From Planotetraspora thailandica (GTDB lineage: Bacteria; Actinomycetota; Actinomycetes; Streptosporangiales; Streptosporangiaceae): a stretch of DNA of 64,000 nucleotides. A program made the translations under genes and the position numbers. Of the stretch, positions 18,242 through 27,199 are shown piece after piece; position 1 is the stretch's first letter; each line of letters opens with the position of its first letter. Under the pieces are notes generated by a model. That model saw only the letters and a list, made by a program, of their open reading frames with translations. It was not told where the DNA came from and searched no databases. The stretch spans positions 186,001 to 250,000 of the forward strand of contig NZ_BOOR01000007.1 in assembly GCF_016863335.1 (NCBI RefSeq), in the 5' to 3' direction.

Positions 18242-18488
18242 TACTTAGGCCGCCGGAGGTGCTATTGCGCTTTGCGGCGCCAGCCCTCATTCGACTCAAC
18301 GTCGGCAGACGGCGCATTCTCATGCCGCGAGTCGCGTGGTCTGGCCGGCCGACCGGATCTGCCGAGTTGAGGGCGTTCCGATTCGTTAGCGCTAGGTTCG
18401 AATCACGGATGGCCTTTTATCGGTGGCGGCGCGGCAGCTCCGTCGTGTCTCCGGTGTGCACCGGGCCAGCTCTGAACGGCAATGATGG

Positions 18489-19397
18489 CTACTCGCGCGG
18501 TTGATTGGCCCACTGGACTAGAGATGCGAACCACCCGGGACGACGGGTGCGGCCTTCGCACACGGCGATCTCGTCTTTGAAGCAGTTGATGACTGGATGC
18601 GGATATTCGAAGAATTGCGATTGCTCGGGGAAGCCTTCCTCGAGCCACTCGTAGCGAACACCAATGGAGCCGATATACGCGACCAGTACGTAACGCACGA
18701 ACCGACTGATGTTCTTGTCGGCCTCCACGAAATCCGGGCTAATGGAAAGTCCGCCCTTGTAGAGCTTATGGACCGTGTCTGTGGTAATTAGAGCCATGTG
18801 GGCGTCCGACATATCTGTGGCACCATCCAAGAACTCGCGGAGGGTGTCGGGCACTGGAAGGCCTGCACGCACCATGCGGCAGCCGAAGTGTTTGCCATAG
18901 TACCGTGCAAGGTTGATCGTGGGTGTCTCCCAGTCGGTCCCGAAAATCTGTCGGAAGTCGACTCCAGGCATGATGCGTAGCCAGGTGCGGCTGACATGCT
19001 GTGAGTACACATCGTAGGCATTGTCGAAGGGCTTGGACCGCTTGGTGTTGCATGATTCGCACAGCGACTTGGGAAACTTGATCACTCCGTAGCGATCTCG
19101 CTTGACTCCGCTACGGCCTCTGATCTCGCGCGTTTTTCCTTCTCTGTCCCCCCAGAGCAAAGGACCCCCATTTGCCATTAGCCGAGTCAGGTCCGTGCGT
19201 TTGAACTTGTGTTCGCCGGTAGTGGCCGGCCGTTCCTGACACCACCAGCAAATTCCGGTCGGCGGGACTCGGAGATGCGCGAGCGCGTCGGGCCCCAGTA
19301 TGGGGCGACCATCAGAGGTTCGATCTGACATGACCTCATTGAACACCCAGGCAGGACAGCCCTCCTGGGCGTTGCGGATCTCAGTCCAGGTCTCCAT
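18489..19397 (-). CDS. HNH-type nuclease family protein
   Basis: The 302-aa protein shows an HNH zinc-nuclease core: C50xxC53 (CWWC), GEHKF with H63, and LCESCNTKRSKPFD with C113xxC116 and N117. The remainder is not recognisable. It is convergent with the ApeA-like gene; the 247 bp between them carry no supported gene. It may act in the same defence group. Its own target (DNA or RNA) cannot be read from the sequence. Confidence 0.7.
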   Translation of the reverse strand: METWTEIRNAQEGCPAWVFNEVMSDRTSDGRPILGPDALAHLRVPPTGICWWCQERPATTGEHKFKRTDLTRLMANGGPLLWGDREGKTREIRGRSGVKRDRYGVIKFPKSLCESCNTKRSKPFDNAYDVYSQHVSRTWLRIMPGVDFRQIFGTDWETPTINLARYYGKHFGCRMVRAGLPVPDTLREFLDGATDMSDAHMALITTDTVHKLYKGGLSISPDFVEADKNISRFVRYVLVAYIGSIGVRYEWLEEGFPEQSQFFEYPHPVINCFKDEIAVCEGRTRRPGWFASLVQWANQPRE

Positions 19398-19562
19398 GCG
19401 ATGGGAGGGGCGGAACCCCAGTTGCGTTGCGACTCAAGCGAAAGCGTCCGCGAGGGTCGGCGCGGCGCACGGATCTGCCGCCCTGCGCGCGTCCGGGGGA
19501 CGTCCCTAACTGCCGCGGAGCGCCGTTCCCGCTCGTCCACGCGTGCTCAGGGCGAAAGCATG

Positions 19563-20960
19563 TCAACTGCGACGACCGAGCGAGGCACGGATCTCCTTGC
19601 GGATGTAATTGCGGATCTCCCGATACCGCTCCTGGAGCTCTTCGAAAGTTGCAAGGGGGACGCCCCCCGACGCCTCCGTGACGTCGGTCCCGAGCGTGCC
19701 GGAGGTGGTCTCGTCAGCTTGTTTCGTAGTCTGACCGTCCCCGAAGGTGAGTTCGCCGATCGTGGGGAACTTCGTGCTGGGAGCGGTCAGCAGTTCTTCT
19801 GGTGCGAGGGCGAGAAGGGCGCTCAGGCAAGCGGTGACCTGCATCAGGTCCCGGTACCGGGTCTGTTGGGGCTCATCCAGCTCCGGCCATTCCCGGACCG
19901 GCTTGCCGGACGGTGAGGCCAGACTCTCTTGCCATGCCTCGAAGGACCACGAACCATGGGTCGTAACGGTCTCGAGGATCTCAGTCGATTCGGTCATGTG
20001 CGTGATGACGGCTTCGAAGCGTTCCTCGGTGAGAGCCAAGAACTCCTCGGCAGCGGTCACCTTGACCTCTTGTACGCGTCGACTCGCAATCAGTCCGATT
20101 GCGAAGACACCGCCTAGGGCGATTGCTGTCGGCAGCGCCGCAACGGTACCGAGTACGGCCCTGCCGCCGGTGATGCCCCACCCGCCAGCCGCTCGGGGGC
20201 CGCCACCGAGTCGTGCCATCGTGGCGTTCCATTGGGCAATTCCTCTGAGCTCCTTGATAGGAGCCCCTGTGGACGCTCTCCCGAGGTTACTCACGGCGGT
20301 GAAGAGACTGCGGGCGCTCCAACGGCCGACAGTGTTAAGGTCCCAGCTCAGCGCACTGGCCAGGGAGGAGACGACGGCAGACCCCAGGGTTTCCACCCGG
20401 ACCGTGGCGTCGTCGGTCCTCGCGGGCCTGACCGCTGCACCGCGGAGAGCCCACTCGAACTGCTCTTTGATCCAAAGCACGCGCTGCGCAGGATCTTCAC
20501 CGGTCTTCGTGGGGGTCGTCGGCCCCTCGGGGGTCGATGGCATGTTCACGAACTCTTGGCAGACCGTGATGAACGGCGTGGCCATGTCGGCGACGGAGCG
20601 GTTGGCCGCTCCAAAGTACGCTGCTCCGACTTGCGACAACGTTTCCGAGCGTTGCAGAAACTGGGCCTCGACGCCCTTCCTGCGCGCCTTGATGGTCTGA
20701 CCTTGGCTAGAGGACGCGGGCTCGTCACGCACCATTCCTGCCTCCTGTTGGAGCGCTTCGACGGTCGTGTTCAGTGCTCTGGCGATCCCGCGGAGCTTCT
20801 CGGGCGTCGGCTTCACGGTGCCGCTCTCTATTCGGAAGATCGACACGCCGGCACCCGACTTGTACCCCGCTCTTTTTCCCAGTTCTTCCTGGGTGATGTT
20901 CCCACCAAGGCGGCGCCGTCGGATCACACCACCGAGGGCTGTCGCTTCCGCGCTAGTCAT
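19563..20960 (-). CDS. XRE-family HTH fused to Gly-rich membrane segment
   Basis: The 465-aa protein begins with a Cro/C1-type helix-turn-helix (about 8-68; ITQEELGKRAGYKSGAGVSI, then RIESGTVKPTPEKLRGIARAL). A long helical middle follows, then one hydrophobic, Gly/Ala-rich segment at about 262-292 (GITGGRAVLGTVAALPTAIA) bounded by ASRR, and an acidic C-terminal helical region. A DNA-binding head plus a membrane-capable segment is unusual for a plain repressor. It might be a membrane-linked sensor or a toxic effector that controls its own expression. Start ATG 20960; function unknown. Confidence 0.65.
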   Translation of the reverse strand: MTSAEATALGGVIRRRRLGGNITQEELGKRAGYKSGAGVSIFRIESGTVKPTPEKLRGIARALNTTVEALQQEAGMVRDEPASSSQGQTIKARRKGVEAQFLQRSETLSQVGAAYFGAANRSVADMATPFITVCQEFVNMPSTPEGPTTPTKTGEDPAQRVLWIKEQFEWALRGAAVRPARTDDATVRVETLGSAVVSSLASALSWDLNTVGRWSARSLFTAVSNLGRASTGAPIKELRGIAQWNATMARLGGGPRAAGGWGITGGRAVLGTVAALPTAIALGGVFAIGLIASRRVQEVKVTAAEEFLALTEERFEAVITHMTESTEILETVTTHGSWSFEAWQESLASPSGKPVREWPELDEPQQTRYRDLMQVTACLSALLALAPEELLTAPSTKFPTIGELTFGDGQTTKQADETTSGTLGTDVTEASGGVPLATFEELQERYREIRNYIRKEIRASLGRRS

Positions 20961-21079
20961 GAGAGGAGATTAGCATGATCACTGGATTTAGCAATACTAG
21001 GAGCGTGCATAGTTGCTAATTTCGTTGAGCCGACTCGGGTGGTGGCTACGGGGACATCAGGACGGCCCCTGGGGGGCTC

Positions 21080-21712
21080 ATGGATCTTTCTGGGTCCGGC
21101 GTTCAGACTCGAGGAACCGCTGCTCGTCGGGCCTGCAACACCTTCCGCGGCCATCAACAACACGGAGCGCCCCTGACCATCCCGCAACAACCGCTATTGC
21201 CGATCCGGCCGGTGAGCGGATGCCCGGCTGGCAGGACCACGACCTGGTTCTCCGTGCACAGCTCCTCGGTGTCGAACCCGGCGGTCGAGTCGAACGGCGG
21301 TGCAGCAGCGCCACGTCGGCCCGCCCGTCGCGCAGCAGCCGCTCCTGCTCGCCGGGCCCGCGCAGAGGGACATCGACCGTGACCGCATCGGGTTCGACGG
21401 CGGACGCGTCGAGCAGCTTCGACAGCAGTTTCGCTGGACGCTCCGGCCTTCGTGACGAGGACCGCGCCGGCGTGGCTGGTCGCGGCGAGGGCAGGGCGGC
21501 GGGTACGGCGGTCAGCGGCCTCGACCGCATCCAGCGCCGCCCGACCTCCCGCAGAAGCAACGACCCGGCTTCAGTCAGGGTGACCGCGCGGCGGGTGCGG
21601 TCCAGCAGCGCCGCCCCCGCCGTTCGAGCTGCTGGATCGCCCGCGACAGCGGCGGCTGCGCGATCCCGAGCCGCCTGGCAGCGCTCTCCGACTCCATGTT
21701 CGACAACTCCAA
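21080..21712 (-). pseudogene. decayed LysR-family regulator gene
   Basis: Pieces of a LysR regulator occur in different frames. ELSN is followed directly by SAARRLGIAQPPLSRAIQQL, so the usual segment between them (about 15-18 residues, RYFVAVAEE-like) is missing. The next part (LDRTRRAVTLTEAGSLLLRE) is in another frame, as are later pieces such as LLSKLLDASAVEPDAVTVDV and ERLLRDGRADVALLHR. At least three indels are needed to restore one protein. It lies directly downstream of the MFS gene, which it may once have regulated. Confidence 0.7.
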
Positions 21713-21744
21713 CGACGACTGGTTCGACCTCGGTATCGAGATCA

Positions 21745-23004
21745 TCATCCGCGGGATGGCATCGTTCGCTGAGGAGACTGGAGCCGGAGGATCTTCCGGG
21801 AGGCCAGCACGGGTAGATGAGCGACCGTGACGCCGACCGTGGCGACCCACAGCACGGTGTGCGCGTTGAAGATCTCTCCCAGCGCTCCGCCCAGCAGGCC
21901 GCCGATCGGCATCGCGCCCCACATCAGGAAGCGCATGCTGGCGTTCATGCGGCCGAGCAGGTGCTCCGGGGTGATCCGCTGGCGGTAGCTGAGCTGGTTG
22001 ATGCCGAACACCGCGGCGCCGATGCCGCTCAGTAGGCAGCCGAGCGGGAACAGTGCCAGCCGCCAGCCCTCGGCCGCCAGCGGGGAGATCAGGATGACCA
22101 GGGCGGCCATGGCGGCTCCGCCGTACAGGGCACGGCCGACGCCGAAGCGGTCCGCGATGCGCGGCGCGAGCACCGCGCCGATCAGCCCTCCGACGGCGCC
22201 GCCGGAGAGCAGCAGACCGTAGATCCCCGGACCCACACCGAGCGTCTTGATCAGAAAGATCGGCTGGGCCACCGCCCATATGCCGTTGGACAGCATGGTC
22301 AGCGCGCCGACCCACGCGATGCGTCGGAGCACCGGATGACCCGCGACGTGGCGGACGCCTTCGCCGATCTCCTCTCTGAGCCTGCGACGCTCCGCGACCG
22401 GCGCGATCGTCTCCTCTGCGCGCACCCCGCCGAGCAACAGCGCCGAGACCAGATAGCTGACCGCGTCGGCGAGCAGCGCGACCGGCGCGCTCAGCGCGTG
22501 CACCAGCCAGCCGCCCAGCGCGGGCCCCGACAAGACAGCGGTGTTACGCAGCGTCTCCAGGGTGCCGTTCCCCTTCAACAGGTCGTCCTTGCCGACGAGC
22601 GAGGGGAGGAAGCTCATGTGCGCGACGTCGAAGAAGACCGCGCCTATACCCATGAGGAGGGCGACGGCGTAAAGGTGGGGCAGGGTCATCGCGTCCAGGG
22701 CGACCGCGATCGGGACCGACAGCAGTGCGGCGGCGCGGAGCAGGTCACTCCAGATCAGGATCGGACGGCGGCGCAGCCGGTCCACCCACACGCCCGCCGG
22801 CAGCCCGATGAGCAGGAACGCCGCCATCTCGGCCGCGGTGAGCACCCCGATCTGGAAGGGGCTCGCGTCGAGGGTGAGCACCGCCACGAGAGGCAGGGCC
22901 ACGAGCGTGATCTGGGTCCCGAACTGGCTGATCGCGTCGGCCCCCAGAAAAAACCGGAACGACGTGTCTCTCCACATGCCGGCTCCGCCGCCCTCTGAAC
23001 GCAT
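21745..23004 (-). CDS. MFS transporter
   Basis: The 419-aa protein has about 12 hydrophobic segments and the MFS loop motif GVWVDRLRRRP (residues about 70-80) after helix 2. It resembles the DHA3-type macrolide/drug exporters (Enterobactin exporter EntS group) in length and in TPEHLLGRMNAS before the last helices. Drug or metabolite export across the cytoplasmic membrane is likely but the substrate cannot be told. ATG 23004 was used; Met at residue 10 (MWRDTSFRFF) is an alternative. Confidence 0.85.
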   Translation of the reverse strand: MRSEGGGAGMWRDTSFRFFLGADAISQFGTQITLVALPLVAVLTLDASPFQIGVLTAAEMAAFLLIGLPAGVWVDRLRRRPILIWSDLLRAAALLSVPIAVALDAMTLPHLYAVALLMGIGAVFFDVAHMSFLPSLVGKDDLLKGNGTLETLRNTAVLSGPALGGWLVHALSAPVALLADAVSYLVSALLLGGVRAEETIAPVAERRRLREEIGEGVRHVAGHPVLRRIAWVGALTMLSNGIWAVAQPIFLIKTLGVGPGIYGLLLSGGAVGGLIGAVLAPRIADRFGVGRALYGGAAMAALVILISPLAAEGWRLALFPLGCLLSGIGAAVFGINQLSYRQRITPEHLLGRMNASMRFLMWGAMPIGGLLGGALGEIFNAHTVLWVATVGVTVAHLPVLASRKILRLQSPQRTMPSRG

Positions 23005-23072
23005 GGTGAGGCATCGTCGCGGTCCTCCGCGAAGCCGGTCAATCGCTTTTCCGGCGGGTTACCGCTGATCGG

Positions 23073-23303
23073 GTGCAGGCAACAGTGCGAATCTTTGACA
23101 CGACGACCCGATCGGTGTCGGTGTTCCTGGACGACGGGAGCGAGCTCCCGTTCGGCACGGCGGCGTTCGACGCGGGGCCGCTGAGACTGAACTTGGTCGC
23201 CACGACCTTCGGCTGGTCGGTCGTTTCGACGTTCATCTCGCCGACCTTACGAGGCTGTTGCTCATGTCGGCAGCGGATTACGCCGCCTCCTGATCTGGGA
23301 TGA
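23073..23303 (+). CDS. small OB-like protein, possibly C-terminally altered
   Basis: The first about 40 residues (ATVRIFDTTTRSVSVFLDDG and SELPFGTAAFDAGPLRL) match a small actinobacterial protein type of about 65 aa that looks like a cold-shock/OB fold. In that type the sequence normally goes on with a PGQRVRIE-like strand, which is missing here. The second half (NLVATTFGWSVV ...) looks unrelated, so an indel or recombination near 23190 may have damaged it. GTG 23073; weak ribosome binding site. Confidence 0.4.
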   Translation: MQATVRIFDTTTRSVSVFLDDGSELPFGTAAFDAGPLRLNLVATTFGWSVVSTFISPTLRGCCSCRQRITPPPDLG

Positions 23304-23376
23304 CCAACGATTCCGTGCCGGGACTGCGCGGAGATGAGACGGCGAGTCCGCCCCCGCTGGCTGGGGATCGCCATGT

Positions 23377-26097
23377 TCAGCCAACTCGGCTCTGGGCCGC
23401 TTGCCCTGTTTCTTGGCGCCGTGGTTGCTGTGCGCGAAGGAACTCGGCCAGCTTGGCGATGCGCCGCAATGGGGCCAGGTCAGGTGGGGGAGCCGTCACG
23501 GGGCCTGTCAGCATTACGATGGCCTGTCGGATGGCGGTGTGAAGAGGCGAGTCCTCGATCACCTCGTCGTGGAGGATCTCGCCCCCTCGTTCGACGGTCA
23601 CGCGATGCAGGTTCCTGTTCAACTGCCAGCCGTCTGGGGCGGTCACTGGGTCGAGATGGGCGGTGAACCGGGTTCGTCCTGCATGCACAGTTATGTGCCG
23701 ATGCCGATCGTCGGTAGGCCGCAGACTTCGTTGCCACCTGCCCAGGCCGTCGTCGCATCGGCGAGGTGTGCTGCCGAGCACGACCGTGGGACTGGTGATG
23801 CTGGAGGTCAGCTCGACGCGGAGGTGAGTGTCGGCGGTCGTCACGCTGGCCCGCTCGGTCAGGGCGGACACGAAGAGGCGTTCGTCGTAGGTAGCCCACA
23901 ACTCAGACCGTCGCGGACTGGCCGTGAGGTAGGCGTTCAGTGACTCGGTTGGCATGAGTCGGCGGAGTACGGCGAGCATGTGGAGCCATTCGTAGCCGAG
24001 AACACCGTAGAACCGGTCGATGAACCGTCCGTGGGCGATGTCGTCGGTGCGGTCCTTCGTGAAGGTGATTCCGATGTGGTCGATCGGGGCCTCCGGTTCG
24101 AAGCGCATGACCAGGGTGTTCAGAACATCGAGGACGCGAGCGTGCTGATACTGGTCGGTGACCGCGACCCGCGCATTGCGGTGGCTGTCGAGAAGGGCTT
24201 CCAGGGCATCGATCTCGTGTCCCTGGCAGGCGGGTTTCTCCAGCAGGACGCGCGCGTCGGGCGTCTGGGCCAGGATCGAGCGGAGAACCGGGAGATGATC
24301 TGCTGTCGGGCAGCATATGGACCATAGACCGATGCCGGAGCTGACAGCGTGCGGGAGGTCGCCGATCCCCTGGTGAAAGCCGCGGTAGGCCCTGGGCAGG
24401 TCCTGATGTTTCGGGTCGAGCACCGTAAGCTCCGCACCTTCGGCGGCCAGTATCTCCGCGTGCAGTCGGCCGGCTGCGCCATAGCCGACCACGCAGACAG
24501 AGACACCCGCCAGAGCTTTGCCCGAATACGACTTGGGGGTGCGCGTGTTCGCCGGTGCGGTGCGTTCGGCCGCCAGGTAGGTGTCGTAGTAAGCCTCGTA
24601 CAGGCCGGATTCTCTGATGATTTCGTCGACGAGTTCAGTGTGCACACCGGGCGGCAAGTGGTCGGCTTGCTCGCACAGCGCTACCGCGGCGATGAGAGTG
24701 CCGGCCCGGTAGGCGTCGTATCCCTGGTTGGGAATGGCGTCGGCTTCGAAGAGATTGAGCGATCGCCCGTCACCGAGGACGGTCGCGTAGTTGCCGGAAT
24801 TGAGTTGGTAGCGACGTCCGACGCCGGGTAGCTGCTTGGAACTGCGAGTGCGCTGCGGGTCGGCAAGGACGCTGAAGTCACGCGTTGCGAACGGAGCGAG
24901 GAAGACACCATCGGGCAGCAGGTCGAGGTCTTCTGGAAGGAGGGCGTCCCCACCCGTACAGCCGGTGATCAGGAACGGTGTGACCCTCTGCAGAGCCTCG
25001 CGCACGCTTCTGTATGTCAGGTGTCCCTTCTCCGCAGCAGCGATGAGGTTGACGGGGTCGGAATCCACGACATGGACGTGGCAGCCCTGTGCCTGGAGCG
25101 TCATGGACAGGCGTGATCCGAGCGTGCCGTAGCCGATGACGATCACGGGCCGTCCCGTCACCTTGGTAGCGGGAAGGAGCGCTCGTAGGCGGCGTAGGCA
25201 GGAGTCGGCGATCTCTGGATAGCCCAGTTTGGTCTTCAACTCAGATCTGGCCAGGTTGAACACCGGGATGCTTAGCTCGGACGCGGCGATCCGTTTCAGT
25301 CCGGAGACCGTCAACTCCAGCGCGGCGTCGATGCGCCGGAGAGCGTCGGCCCTGCCGTACCCCTGGGCGATGAGCCCTCCATCGTCGATGACCAACACGC
25401 GCCGGCCCGCGGAGCGCGCCGCGTCGATGAAGTTGTCGATCTGGTTGAGGGATTCGGCCAGTTCGATGGCGTGCGTCTCAGGGGCGTTGACAGCCGTGTT
25501 GTCCAGCAGCCCGCTGGCGCATCCTCTGTCGATGAGAGTCGCATGGATGCGGTCGCGATTACGAGTGCGGTCGCCCTTCGACAAGGCGTAGATCCATTCG
25601 GCCGGTATGCCCGCCCGTTCGATGGCGAGTAGAAAGCCGAGGCTGTTCTCGACGTAGTGGTCCCGGAAGATGATCGCCCAGCCGTCAAGCACACCAGAAG
25701 GTACGGCGTAGCGGTCGAGCACGGGCATGCTCTCGACAATGTGCGCCAGCTCAGCTTGATCGAGGCGCCGGAGTTTGCGGGTCAGCCATGTCTCGATGCG
25801 GTTCGCGGCAACGGCTCCCCCCGACGACTGATCGACGAGGATCTCCAGATGGGGAGCGTCTGGCAGAACATGGCTGAGGGTGTCGGGGCACTTCGGCGTG
25901 AACTGATGCCAGCGCAGTGTGACCCGGGGCACGTCGTCGCCCGGAGAAGTCAGGACCAGGGTGTTCTGAGTCGGGCTGAAGATGGTCAAGCCGTGCTCGG
26001 CGGCGATGTTGGAGACACCCGCGCGTAGGTCGGCCGCATGAATCGGCCCTCGTAGCACCTTCCACGTCTCCGGGGGCTGAACGGTTCCTGTCGTCAT
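23377..26097 (-). CDS. SAHH-like NAD-binding domain fused to Gfo/Idh/MocA oxidoreductase
   Basis: This 906-aa protein carries two Rossmann modules. Residues about 110-500 resemble S-adenosylhomocysteine hydrolase in the NAD region (VIVIGYGTLGSRLSMTLQAQ, from about 316, with acidic VVDSD after strand 2). Residues about 525-906 form a Gfo/Idh/MocA-type oxidoreductase (VCVVGYGAAGRLHAEILAAE, LLEKPACQ in place of the family's EKP motif). The N-terminal 110 residues are not recognised. ATG 26097 overlaps the stop of the APH-like gene. As last gene of the operon it probably acts on the same metabolite as its neighbours. I know no described enzyme with this fusion; the reaction is unknown. Confidence 0.75.
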   Translation of the reverse strand: MTTGTVQPPETWKVLRGPIHAADLRAGVSNIAAEHGLTIFSPTQNTLVLTSPGDDVPRVTLRWHQFTPKCPDTLSHVLPDAPHLEILVDQSSGGAVAANRIETWLTRKLRRLDQAELAHIVESMPVLDRYAVPSGVLDGWAIIFRDHYVENSLGFLLAIERAGIPAEWIYALSKGDRTRNRDRIHATLIDRGCASGLLDNTAVNAPETHAIELAESLNQIDNFIDAARSAGRRVLVIDDGGLIAQGYGRADALRRIDAALELTVSGLKRIAASELSIPVFNLARSELKTKLGYPEIADSCLRRLRALLPATKVTGRPVIVIGYGTLGSRLSMTLQAQGCHVHVVDSDPVNLIAAAEKGHLTYRSVREALQRVTPFLITGCTGGDALLPEDLDLLPDGVFLAPFATRDFSVLADPQRTRSSKQLPGVGRRYQLNSGNYATVLGDGRSLNLFEADAIPNQGYDAYRAGTLIAAVALCEQADHLPPGVHTELVDEIIRESGLYEAYYDTYLAAERTAPANTRTPKSYSGKALAGVSVCVVGYGAAGRLHAEILAAEGAELTVLDPKHQDLPRAYRGFHQGIGDLPHAVSSGIGLWSICCPTADHLPVLRSILAQTPDARVLLEKPACQGHEIDALEALLDSHRNARVAVTDQYQHARVLDVLNTLVMRFEPEAPIDHIGITFTKDRTDDIAHGRFIDRFYGVLGYEWLHMLAVLRRLMPTESLNAYLTASPRRSELWATYDERLFVSALTERASVTTADTHLRVELTSSITSPTVVLGSTPRRCDDGLGRWQRSLRPTDDRHRHITVHAGRTRFTAHLDPVTAPDGWQLNRNLHRVTVERGGEILHDEVIEDSPLHTAIRQAIVMLTGPVTAPPPDLAPLRRIAKLAEFLRAQQPRRQETGQAAQSRVG

Positions 26098-27164
26098 AGC
26101 TCCTCCCGGCCGGAGGACGGGCGGCGGGTGGTCAGGTCGTCGAGCAGCGCGTCAATCTCCGGAAGATGCCGGAGCATGCGGGCGACGGCCTCGTGCCGGA
26201 GGAGCCAGAATTCGTCGAGATCGTCCTGGAAGAGGCCTGGCTTCATGTAGTGCTGCTTGACCCCGTAGAGGCTGCGCATGAGCTGCAGTAGCGCCACACG
26301 GCCGCAGGCGCGGATGTCGATGTCTGAGACGGCGGGGTTGGCGGCGATGTAGGCCGTGATCAACGTGCGCGCCGCGTGCAACCATTGTGGGTCTCCGGTG
26401 ACCGTGTTGGGATAGAACGCCATCCGTCCCAGGTCGTAGGCCAGCAGGAATGGGTCGGGCGGGCTGAAGTCGATCACTGCGGCGAGTTCGTCGCCGGTGA
26501 ACAGCAGGTTCACCGGGCTGTAGTCGCCGTGCAGGACCTGTACGGCGAGACTGTCAGGAAGTTCGGCGAGAAGCTCGGGGATCAGGGGAAGCATCTGGCG
26601 CCGTTCGAGAAGGGTGCGTTCCGCGACGGTGTCGAAGGCGTCCAGGACTCTTTCGGCCTTTCTCGATGCGATGATCGAGAGCAGGCCGTTCGCGGTCGCG
26701 GCCAGGTCGTTGAGATCGATGTCACGCCATTCATCCACCTTGCGGTTGGATGTCGAGTTCGCGGGCAGCTTCGCGAAGAGCGCGTGGATGCGGCCGAGCG
26801 CGTCACCTGCCTGCTCGTACTGAGACGTGTTGAGCTCCGTGACGACATGACCGGGTACCCATCTCCAGATCGACACGGCCAGAGACGTTGTTCCGTCGAT
26901 GGTCTGGCCGTCGCGATTGCGCAGAACGGCGGCCGCGGGAATGCCGTGACGGCGGGCGAGTTCGGACAGCTCGATCGCGCCTGCTTCACCTTCGAGGTCC
27001 GTGCCTGCCGGGTAGCTCTTGACGAAGACGTCGCCGCCTGCACAGGTCACCCGGTAGTTCACGGTTCCCTGACCGATGGGCAATTGGACCAGGCCGTGTA
27101 CCGTCAGACCGTATCGCTCGGCCAGCAGGCCGGGCAGGAGGGTTGGGCCGAGGTTGTCCCGCAT
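26094..27164 (-). CDS. APH/choline-kinase-fold phosphotransferase
   Basis: The 356-aa kinase has the catalytic loop LHGDYSPVNLLF (Asp base and metal-binding Asn) near residue 214 and the following AVIDFSPPDP with the DF(G)-like Asp. The N-lobe shows GQGTVNYRV and VFVKSY (ATP-binding Lys). The family phosphorylates hydroxyls of aminoglycosides, choline, homoserine or sugars. Start 27164 is preferred over 27179 because GGAGG stands 8 bases before it. In this operon a metabolic or self-resistance role on a sugar-like product is inferred. Confidence 0.82.
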   Translation of the reverse strand: MRDNLGPTLLPGLLAERYGLTVHGLVQLPIGQGTVNYRVTCAGGDVFVKSYPAGTDLEGEAGAIELSELARRHGIPAAAVLRNRDGQTIDGTTSLAVSIWRWVPGHVVTELNTSQYEQAGDALGRIHALFAKLPANSTSNRKVDEWRDIDLNDLAATANGLLSIIASRKAERVLDAFDTVAERTLLERRQMLPLIPELLAELPDSLAVQVLHGDYSPVNLLFTGDELAAVIDFSPPDPFLLAYDLGRMAFYPNTVTGDPQWLHAARTLITAYIAANPAVSDIDIRACGRVALLQLMRSLYGVKQHYMKPGLFQDDLDEFWLLRHEAVARMLRHLPEIDALLDDLTTRRPSSGREEL

Positions 27165-27199
27165 CTGGTGAACCTCCATGTCGCAGGGGTGATCGGTGA

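Noticed and set aside
18395-18425. GGTTCGAATC-like tRNA T-loop sequence
   Set aside because: The flanking bases do not pair as a T stem and no acceptor or anticodon arm exists; not a tRNA or attachment copy.
18238-18504. 88-aa frame overlapping the ApeA-like stop
   Set aside because: It has a GTGA overlap but is Arg-rich without structure and runs into the convergent HNH gene; probably non-coding.
23039-23374. 111-aa minus-strand frame opposite the small OB-like gene
   Set aside because: The plus-strand N-terminus matches a known small-protein type better; the minus frame is its shadow.
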